From Flammula alnicola (taxonomy: Eukaryota > Basidiomycota > Agaricomycetes > Agaricales > Strophariaceae), in contig JADNRV010000670.1 in NCBI GenBank assembly GCA_015499995.1, positions 1 through 18,436 on the forward strand: a DNA stretch of 18,436 nucleotides. Reading direction: 5' to 3'. Both the position numbers and the translations under genes were made by a program. The first letter of the stretch is position 1; every line of letters starts with the position of its first letter. Below the pieces are notes generated by a model. The model was not told the origin of the DNA, searched no databases, and saw nothing but the letters and a program-made list of their open reading frames with translations. Positions 10,721 through 18,436 of the stretch are shown piece after piece.

Positions 10721-13700
10721 ATGGCCAATTCGTGAGCCCTTTCTCCCCCTCATCCAAGCTACGTACTGACCGTCACCCCTGTAGAATGGACCCCCAAGTG
10801 CTTAAAATCACAGGCGGGTTGCCCATATCCAGCTATCGCCGTATCACGCTGACAGATCAGCATCTACAGTCATTGGTGCTAGCCACCTTCCGCTGACGTT
10901 GTCCAAACGGGAACCAAAGGCGTTCATCGAGCTCAGAGCTCGCAATATCAGTCGCCGAACTTTTCCTATTGATACAGCAAGCACGGAACCACGTTGGGCC
11001 CGTGACCGGGAATTTACACTGTGAGTTTGAAACCTGGGTAGTTTTCCTATATCTTACTGACCAGGCGTTAGTGGGAGCATGAGTAGAGATACCACCATCA
11101 CGTTTCTCGCTTTCCACAAGGGTTTCGCCTTCAATGAACTCTTAGGTCGTGCGGAAAAGACTGTCGGGGAATTACTTGACCTTGGGGATGATATTGATGG
11201 CGAGTAAACACATCTATCCACCGCTGCATCTGGCTAACATTATTATTTTCTAATTTAATTTAGTAAACTTACCCTTGACCGACAAGAAAGGCAGAGCCAC
11301 CAGCGCTGAAATCATCGTTCGCGCCGCAGTGACATCTTTGCCTAAAGGAGCCTCCCTTATTCTCGAGCAGACGCAGAAAAGGAGGAATCTCGTAGCTCAA
11401 TCCACTAACATGGAGATCATTTCCGCCAAAACAGTCGTCGACGCAGTCATTGACGACGAGGATCTGCAGACTGCATTAGAATCAGTACTTTCAAAGGTCA
11501 GCATCCTGCTCAAACTGGGAGATGAGATTGCAAAGGCATGTCCCCAACTTAGGTACATGTCGCTTCTTTATTAAAATTTCTTTAGGTCCACCCTTTTGTG
11601 AATTTGGCTTGGCAGGTCGTCGCCGTCGGATTGAAAGCGAGTCCCTTTAATAGATGCCTAATCTTTTTTCTGACATTGACATCCTCCTGCAAAAGATTGT
11701 CCAAAAACAGCGAATGCAAAACCTGAAGCTCTTAGGCCTTACGAGAACGATGAGGGATCTTTATGCCGTTGTAACCTCGGACGAGGGGTTGCAGAAGATC
11801 TCTTCCGTTGAGGATGTGATAGAGAAAATATTATTCCAAACCATCGAATGCGGCTACTTCATTCAACACGTTCTTCGGCAAGATTTCAGAGGTAGATCGC
11901 GCATTTTATACTTCAGAAATTGCATAACTGAAGCCTTAGTTTGGCTGTAGACGGAGTCGTCGGATTTCTCACATTAACAACCGAGATGAAGATCGAACGA
12001 TTTTCTCAAGCATTCAAGGACCTAAGAGATAAATTCGATCGGGGGCTTGCTGTGGGCACAGCCATCGTTTCCGCTCATACTTTTGATGTTGTCCAATCCT
12101 TTGGTATGTCCTCCGTCAATTGGTTTCTTTCCTGTAAAATTCAATTTCGTCTAGACAGGAAGCTAAACCTTGAAAGTCTGCGTTGGGTGCCAATGGAGAC
12201 ACATAAGCGCCCTGTGTGCTTGCCGGGAACCCGGTTGGAAATCCTTAAGTCTATGGAGGAGTGGCTGGCGAACACTGCCATCGAGCAAAGGGCCTTTTGG
12301 GTTTCAGGATTGCCAGGGACCGGAAAGAGCACCCTATCCACAACCATCGCAAACATGCTACGTTCCGTCAATCGCCTTGGGGCCTTCGTTTTCTTCGATC
12401 GCGATGCCCAAGAAAGGAGCGATCCAGGAATGCTTATAAGGACAGTTGCTTCTCAGCTTGCCAAATTCGACGATCGCATTGGGATCGCGATATCTTCTAT
12501 CATCGAAGAACTGAAGACCATTTCCGAAACATCACTCCAGTATCAGTTCGAAAACCTGCTAGTCAGGGCTTTATCCTCGGTTACGTGGCCATATGGCCCA
12601 ATCGCTGTGGTCATCGATGCGTTGGATGAATGCGGCAATGAGAAGGATCGCCAGACATTATTGAATGTTCTGTCCGATGGGTTGAGAGGGCTTCCTCCAT
12701 TTATCCGGATCATCTTGACCAGCCGACCAGAACCAGACATTACCCGCACTTTTGAGCAGCACTATTTGGTTGAATCGAGGCCCCTCGACATCGGCGCTGC
12801 AGAAAATATGACCGACATCGCTGCCTTTATTCGGTATCGCACCGCGGAAATCCAGAAGAAACATCAATCTTTCGAACCAGATTGGCCTGGAGAGGACATA
12901 ATCCAAAATTTGACGGAGCGTTCTTTCGGCCTCTTTGTATGGGCTGCCACGGCCTGCCGTTATATGGACAGCTTCGACCCTCGAGTCACCCTCCAAAACG
13001 TTTTGGGGAAGTCAGTCGTGACTTCGGGGCCGTTCACAGCGTTCATAGCTCTTCATTCATTATATGAAACAACCATTCGCGCTGCAGGTAATTGGGATGA
13101 TGCGGAGTTTGCTCGGTCTTGCAATGAGATCCTTGGAATCATTCTAGTAGCGAAGAACCCAATTTCTTGCTCCGCAATCGACGTCATCCTGTCTCGTAGT
13201 GAATCGTCTACCGACACAGTCAATCTCCTCTTGTGCTTTCTGCGCCGAAGTAAAAATGGCACTGTCCACTCTCTTCATCCATCGTTCCTCGACTATCTCG
13301 CAAACGACCGCCCGGACGGGTGTAAAGACAAGCCTTGGTTTATCGACAGGAAAGCAGTTACTTTACAAGTTGCTCTCCGATGCGTGGAACTGCTCGACAA
13401 AGAACTCAAGGAGAACATTTGTGGTTTGACGTTACCGCACTGCGATAGCGCCAAAACACTTCCAGATGGCATATCATACGCATGCAGATTTTGGGTTGAG
13501 CATGTCTCTGAGGTTTCAGACATGGCATATACCGCATCTGTCGCAGAAAAAATCCATCTCTTTTTGAATCGACATCTACTGCACTGGATAGAGGCTATGG
13601 TTATCTTGAATTACCACGGGCAAATTATTCACTTGTTGCGAGTGCTTTTCCTCTGGACCAAAGTACGCCGTTAACAGTCGCCTTCATTTACTTCAATTAA

Positions 13701-16052
13701 CAAGCCAACTTACAGAAATTCTCACCCGAGCTTCGTGATTTGCGACAGCTGCTGTACGACGGGTGGCGATTTACGCGATACTTTTCCAACACGATCCAGC
13801 AGCACCCTTTGCTGGTCTATTGTAGTGCTTTACCCTTTACGCCCGCCCGCACATCCTTTTTTGGAAAATTCCATCATGAAAGGTTACCGCGTCTCCAGAG
13901 CCCCCAACAATTTTGGCCGCCAGAGCTGCAGCAACTCAGAGGCCACAAGCTGCCGGTTAGGGCAGTAGCATTTTCGCCCGACGGATCAAAGATTGCCTCT
14001 GGATCTGATGACGCGACAATACGTGTCTGGGATTCATATACCGGCAATGAGATTATTCCACCACTCGGAGGCCACAGCGGTGGGATCCTATCCGTTGCGC
14101 TCTCGGACACCAGGGTTGTGTCGGCAGCCACCGATGGTACAATTCGCGTCTGGGATATAATCACCGGCAAGGAGATTCTAGGGCTTCTGCCTATTGGAGG
14201 GCGAAGAAGTTATGCCGTCATATCCGTGGCTCTCTCTCCAGATGGGTCCAAAATTGTTTCGGGGTTGGTAGATGGTACCGTTCGTGTATGGGACATAAAC
14301 TCGGGCCAGGAGATTCTTCCAGCATTCAAGGGACACGCCAATGCCGTTACATACGCTTCATTTTCCCCAGACGGTTCCACAATTATGTCGTCATCACATG
14401 TCCCTATGGATATTTGCGTATGGGACGCGACGACTGGCCAGAGTATTCCTCGCAAACCGCAGGAAAGCATCTTCCAAATAGGGTCCAACATATCATTTGA
14501 GAAGAAATTTGTTTGGGATGAATTTACTGCCAACCACCCGGAGTTCGCAGTGTACCATTTTCCTTCTATGGACTTTTCGCCTGATGCGTCCCAGATTGTC
14601 GCGATATCTAAGGATGGCAAAACCATTCAAGTGTGGAACGCCAATACCGGCGTCGAGACTTTCCCTCCATTTAACGGGCATAGCGATTGGGTCACGTCCG
14701 TTGCATATTCGCGCGATGGTTCAAAGATTCTGTCCGGTTCAGTTGATAAAACTGTGCGCGTTTGGGACGCCAACCCTAGCATCAGTCGAGGCAAAGTTCC
14801 AGCTCCATTGTCGAACCCAGAGGCCCGTGTAATCCTATCAGTCACATTTTCGCCAGACGGGACAAAGATTGTTTCAAGCTCCCGGGACGGAGCGATAGTT
14901 GTCTGGGATATAAAGAGAGGGACCACCGTTGCAAATCTCTCTCCACCCCAAGGAATCCGCACCGCGAATAGCGATGGTGTGACGTCCGTCGCATTCCTGC
15001 CACGAGACGGGAAAAATATCGTGTCAGCGGCTTGCAACGATACCACGATACGCGTTTGGAAGGCAAAAACTGGCAGGGACGTGTTTCCACCTATCACGGC
15101 CCACAGTCGTGGTGTTATATCTATCGCATGCTCGCCAGATGGTTCGAAGTTTGTCTCGGGATCCCTTGACAAGACAGTGCGCCTCTGGGACGCTCTTACA
15201 GGGAAACAAGTCTTCCAATTGCTCCAAGGACAAGAGGCCCACGTTCTATCTGTTTCATTTTCTCCAGATGGGTCGAAAATTATCTCAGGGTCGCGCGATA
15301 ATTCGATCTGCATCTGGGACGCAAAAACCGGAGAAATGATTCATAACCATGGACCTATCCTGCGCCTCGAACAGGATACATACAATCCTCGGGCCGTCTG
15401 TGCTGCGTTTTCTCCCAATACGGCTACATTTCTATCGAGTTGTGAACGCAACGCATATATTTTGGATGCAAATACGGGTGAAGAAATCGCGCAGCCACTC
15501 ACAAGCCACGGAAATGGTTGGGTCAAGAACGACTGGTTCAAGTTCATTGCATTTTCGCCCGATGGCTCCAAGGTTGCCCTGGGCTGCGGAAACCCACTGC
15601 TCTGTATTTGGGACTTTGCCAACCGAGACGTTCCTCCCAAAATGATAGCTCATCCATTCGACGTGCATTCTGCTGGATTCTCGCCTGATGGGACGAAAAT
15701 TGCATCAGCGTCGGGTGGGAAGATATACATAATGGACACAAATACTGGCAAGCTCGATACGACCCTCACCACCTCCTCGGATAATCAGGATGGCCTCTCG
15801 GGATTACTCCCTATGCATTTCAACCCGGCGTCCCAAAGAATTACTTTAGACGGAGATGGTTGGCTGATCGATACTGTGACCAACGTCTTCCTCACCAAAA
15901 TTTATGCGGAGTTACCCAAGCTCGACTACTGGCTTAGCCATGGTTCCACTTTTGTAGGTTGGATTTCGGGCGATAAACCACCTTTTGAGATTCATTTTCC
16001 TGGTCTCCCGGAGCCCGAGTCTCCCAACGTTCAGGCTCACGACTCTGGGTAG
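10721..16052 (+). CDS. C2-NACHT-WD40 NLR-like STAND protein, ten exons, four GC-AG introns
   Basis: Exons are 10721-10731, 10785-10813, 10870-11020, 11072-11199, 11264-11535, 11586-11636, 11696-11891, 11951-12103, 12155-13662 and 13716-16052, giving 1611 residues. Seen: a C2 domain (about 8-135: VLKITVIGASHLPLTL, FIELRARN, REFTL, GRAEKTVGELLDL, LPLTDKKGRA), a helical linker with VHPFVNLAW, then NACHT with Walker A GLPGTGKS (382-389, K388), Walker B VVIDALDE (482-489) and LTSRP (518-522). HPLLVYCSALPFTP precedes a WD40 array from about 907. STAND ATPases of this layout act as cytosolic switches: the repeat domain senses a ligand, NACHT binds nucleotide and oligomerises, and the N-terminal domain is the effector; C2 suggests membrane or lipid contact. 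Family members are studied in fungal heterokaryon incompatibility and symbiosis. All core ATPase residues are present. The start ATG in an 11-base first exon is the least certain part; ATG at 10786 is an alternative. Confidence 0.88.
10814..10869 (+). other. GC-AG intron 2 of the NLR-like gene (56 bases)
   Basis: The donor context is AG|GCGGGT and the acceptor CTACAG, with CGCTGAC as a well-placed branch site. Splicing joins VLKIT to VIGASHLP and restores a typical first C2 strand. A GT at 10818 would shift the frame. Reading through ends at a stop after ATFR. Confidence 0.7.
11200..11263 (+). other. GC-AG intron 4 of the NLR-like gene (64 bases)
   Basis: The donor context is TG|GCGAGT and the acceptor TTTAG, with a GGCTAAC branch site. 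It joins LGDDID to VNLPLTDKKG, matching the end of a C2 domain. A GT four bases later (11204) changes the frame and gives a stop within 16 codons; reading through gives TAA at once. Confidence 0.72.
11536..11585 (+). other. GC-AG intron 5 of the NLR-like gene (50 bases)
   Basis: The donor context is AG|GCATGT and the acceptor TTTAG. It joins GDEIAK to VHPFVNLAW, a linker motif common in basidiomycete NACHT-WD40 proteins. The nearest GT donor (11552) would leave an intron of only 34 bases. Reading through ends after RYMSLLY. The branch site is weak. Confidence 0.72.
11637..11695 (+). other. GC-AG intron 6 of the NLR-like gene (59 bases)
   Basis: The donor context is AA|GCGAGT and the acceptor CAAAAG, with a TTCTGAC branch site. 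It joins VAVGLK to IVQKQRMQNLK in phase 0. Using the GT at 11641 puts the rest out of frame; reading through meets a stop soon after. Confidence 0.72.
13935..15750 (+). repeat. WD40 repeat array, about 13-14 blades
   Basis: The repeats are diverged copies of a unit with FSPDGSKI, SGS and D-x-T-[IV]-RVWD-x-x-TG. Clear or fair unit ends are VWDSYTG, VWDIITG, VWDINSG, VWDATTG, VWNANTG, VWDANPS, VWDIKRG, VWKAKTG, LWDALTG, IWDAKTG, ILDANTG, IWDFANR and IMDTNTG, with a weak LIDTVTN after them. Thirteen to fourteen blades fit two seven-bladed propellers. The first ten are more regular than the last ones. A 40-residue insertion (SIFQIGSN to VYHF) interrupts the array between the fourth and fifth units. 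Confidence 0.88.
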
Positions 16053-17085
16053 TATGTATTTTCAGTACGAGTTTTATTCCCTATGTAGCGACGGTTTTGA
16101 ATATCTATTATCTTAAGGACTACGCCAGATATTATGCCTGTTCGATGATTCAGAGTGAGTTAGAGTCCAAGGGATCTAGAGCGCGTGCACATCCACGCTG
16201 GCTACGGAAGACTCTTATAACTTGGATGAATATTGACGAGTAACTGCTGTAGCAATTTACATATTTAGATAACGGTCTACCTGAGGATGTCACAGACAGT
16301 ACAGCGATAAGACGGGAAGAGAGAGGTATGAAGAGAAGACGGTAAGATGAAATAAGTAATGGAGAGACGACCTTGTAATAACTGTCAATTGTAGGATCCG
16401 TAGGAGTGTAGCGAAAGAATAGTTTCTTGTTTGCAATTATTGGTAAAATGTCGAGAGGCGAAAGAATGCAGGGCGCGCAATAGATACCTGGAATAGAAAG
16501 GAAAACCAGTATGGAGAGGGAGACACGCGAGAGAGAGAGACTGAAAGAAAATAAGTACGACAGCAAGGAATTATGAGAGAAAGAGGTGTACAGGAGAGGA
16601 AATATTTCAGTTTGGTGTGGTTATAATACTACAGAACGAAACGAAACTGGAATGGAAGTGCGAACGGGATGAGAGATGGGAATACAGAAAGAGAGAGAGA
16701 AAGGAGAGAGAGAAAAAGAGGAGAAAAAGGGAGATCTGTATGTGTGTCGTTTGTACATGCACCATGATAGGGAAGAATGTTATAATGCAGGTCTTGAATG
16801 AAGGGCAGTCAGGTAGTCTAGGCCGGTGGCGAATGTAGACTTGATGTCAAGAGGCTCAAGTAGGCTCAATGGTGGTACAAATGTTTCCTGGTGTAGTGAT
16901 ACTTGGAATGTAGTGTCGTCTTGGAATGGATGGGCAGACGAATGTATGTGACGATGACGCAAAGTGGAAAATGCGTCGTAATAGATATGCATCGTTCTTT
17001 CAATGTTCGGGCCTGATTGTTGGAATCGCCAAACACGATGCACGGACGTGCCGCTGTCTCTCGAGCATGTAAGAAAAGACGAAGC
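16053..17085. other. Intergenic region between convergent genes, GA-rich
   Basis: It lies 3' of both neighbouring genes. From about 16300 to 16740 the plus strand is strongly purine-rich with GA simple repeats. Open frames seen in it on the minus strand are Ser/Leu-rich only because of this base bias. No gene was recognised. Confidence 0.55.
16686..16734 (+). repeat. Homopurine GA-rich tract, 49 bases without a pyrimidine
   Basis: The tract consists of GA dinucleotide runs mixed with A runs. A second, shorter GA run lies at 16529-16540. Such purine/pyrimidine strand asymmetry is typical of microsatellites and can form triplex DNA. Confidence 0.85.
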
Positions 17086-18436
17086 TCACGCCCATCGTGA
17101 GCGGTCTCCTCTGGCATCCCTAACCGTCCCTCCACGAGTCAAGTTCACACCAGCGCCCATCCTAGGACTACCAGCAGCCGACCCGCCCGCATGCGACCCA
17201 CCCGCCATACTCCAGCTCGAATCGCTCTCGTTCCCGAGGTCGCTCTCGCTCGGCGTATAGTCCGACATGAAGTCCAAATCCGACAGCTCGCCGTCGCTTT
17301 GCATTGGTGTATGGGCGCGGGCTGCACCTGCACCTGCGTCGTGCACGGTAAAGTAGGAGCTGGAACCGGCGCCGGCGGCAGAGGAGGGGCGGAAGTACGA
17401 CGGGTCGCCGGCGCCGGCGCCTACTGCGACAGCAGCGTTAGCCGTGTGAGATGCAGAAGGCGGCGTGGGGGGCGCTGGTGTCCTTGGCTCGCGGGGCGGG
17501 ACAGGGAAGAGGCTCAGTCCTAGACCTTCGATTTGTCTGGGGTTCGACACACTCGTAGGGCCCTGGCTACCTAGCGAAGACGTGTACCTTATCGGAACTC
17601 CTTCTTGCAGCCGAGAAATATCCGGAACAGAACGGGATGTTGTCATACAAAGGACCCTGGAGGAGAGGTGAATGGGGTGTTGGTTGATACTGCGATGTCA
17701 CCAGGGGTTGGGGGCTGGGAGGACCGAAGGTACCTTCCACACCGATGCTTGCACCGAGGTTACCGTATGGCTGGTCATGATCTTCGTCTGCACCATCATC
17801 CGAGAAGGTTATCAAAGAGAGATACGTCGTTGAACTCCTTGCCGAGTTTGTGATGCTCGTGCTCTCCGCCTGTTGAGCAGGAGGATCAAGGAAAGGCGAG
17901 ATAGGATGTGGCTGTACGATTGGAGACACGGCGTCAAACGACTGGTTGCTGAGATTCATTCGCAGAGGAGAAGGCGAAGATGCGGCTGAAGAGAATGTGG
18001 AGGTCGAGCGACTGCCGATGCTGCTGAACGGACTCAGCGCCCTCTGGCCTTGGTCTTGGTTAGGGCTCATAACGGCCATGGAAAAAGGCGACGCCGAGCG
18101 CGAAGATGGTGGCGAGAGCAGCTCGAGGCCATGCTCATAGTCTAGCTCCTGAGGATATGATTGCGACAGCGATGGAACAACTTGGGGTAATACTGTTGCA
18201 ACGGATCAAATTCCGCGGACACATTTGAAGAGGATGGGATATTAAAAGTCGGTGAGAGATCAGAGGTACTGTCGAGCAAGGTGGATTGGGTGATCGCGTG
18301 CTGGAAAGGTGTTACCTCAGGCGATGTAGGGGATATCATCGCTTCTGCTGGCGGATGGATCATGGGAGACGCGGGCGAAGCGAGAATAGATGAGACGGGC
18401 GAAGAAACTGGTACAGACACAGATACGACACTCTGA
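17086..18436 (-). CDS. 3' part of a Ser/Pro-rich protein gene, 5' end outside the window, frame joints uncertain
   Basis: The family was not recognised. Three minus-strand open stretches, 18436-18142, about 18180-17567 and 17646-17086, carry one style of sequence: Ser/Pro-rich, disordered, with SP motifs that could be phosphorylated. The last part has Ala-Gly runs and an acidic patch (GELSDLDFMSD) and ends in a basic GDRSRWA. The first stretch is open to the window edge without an ATG start, so the gene continues beyond it. Two frame changes are needed, near 18190 and near 17600-17650. Candidate introns are a 74-base GTGTCC...CTCAG and a 52-base GTCCTT...CAAG, both in frame but with weak signals; single-base errors fit as well. 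The composition resembles regulatory proteins, but no DNA-binding or enzyme domain is visible. Confidence 0.5.

Noticed and set aside
11552..11585. GT-AG intron using the GTACAT donor in place of the GC donor at 11536
   Set aside because: It would be only 34 bases, shorter than any other intron here, and it breaks the EIAK-VHPFVNLAW junction.
11654..11950. Separate 98-residue gene
   Set aside because: It is exon 7 of the NLR-like gene read together with intron sequence on both sides.
13740..16052. Stand-alone WD40 protein gene
   Set aside because: A GT-AG intron (13663-13715) joins it in phase to the NACHT exon, and the HPLLVYCSALPFTP linker is typical inside NACHT-WD40 proteins.
16150..16566. 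138-residue minus-strand open frame
   Set aside because: Its Ser/Leu-rich sequence is produced by the purine-rich plus strand; there are no domain-like features.
17191..17523. Plus-strand open frame rich in Arg, Cys and Gly
   Set aside because: It is the antisense shadow of the GC-rich Ala-Gly coding part of the minus-strand gene.

Overview
The window is nuclear DNA of a filamentous fungus, most likely a mushroom-forming basidiomycete (Agaricomycetes). The evidence is genes cut by many introns of about 50-60 bases (two are longer, 64 and 109 bases), a FunK1-type kinase, an F-box/LRR-like protein, a GPI-type GH16 glucanase and a C2-NACHT-WD40 protein, all families that are expanded in that class. 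No transposon, rRNA, convincing tRNA or CRISPR array was seen. The species cannot be named from the sequence alone.

Layout, left to right. 522-2092 (+) is an F-box protein gene carrying an apparent one-base frameshift near 1146. 2211-3516 (-) is a two-exon gene for a 398-residue protein. Read by eye, it keeps the order of motifs and key residues of alkyladenine DNA glycosylase (AAG/MPG), though it is very divergent. 4127-6541 (+) is a three-exon FunK1 kinase gene, divergent from the previous gene across a 610-base shared upstream region. 7158-8616 (+) is a six-exon secreted, probably GPI-anchored GH16 endo-beta-glucanase gene. 8617-10720 has no gene I can assemble, but it holds several intron-like intervals and short coding-like pieces, probably a decayed plus-strand gene. 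10721-16052 (+) is a ten-exon gene for a 1611-residue C2-NACHT-WD40 NLR-like STAND protein. 16053-17085 is intergenic and rich in GA. 17086-18436 (-) is the 3' part of a Ser/Pro-rich protein gene whose 5' end lies beyond the window.

The most notable observation is in the NLR-like gene. The only splice pattern that keeps the conserved reading frame uses GC-AG instead of GT-AG at four of its nine introns, all in the part encoding the C2 domain and the linker before NACHT. The eight introns of the other three intact genes are all GT-AG. Without GC donor use each of these four introns would bring in an early stop, so the gene is either dependent on GC-AG splicing (a possible control point) or is being silenced.

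The genes do not form one pathway. F-box, FunK1 and NACHT-WD40 proteins belong to fast-evolving, lineage-expanded fungal families of signalling, turnover and self/non-self recognition, so the window reads as an accessory-type region with two more conserved genes (glycosylase-like and GH16) in it.
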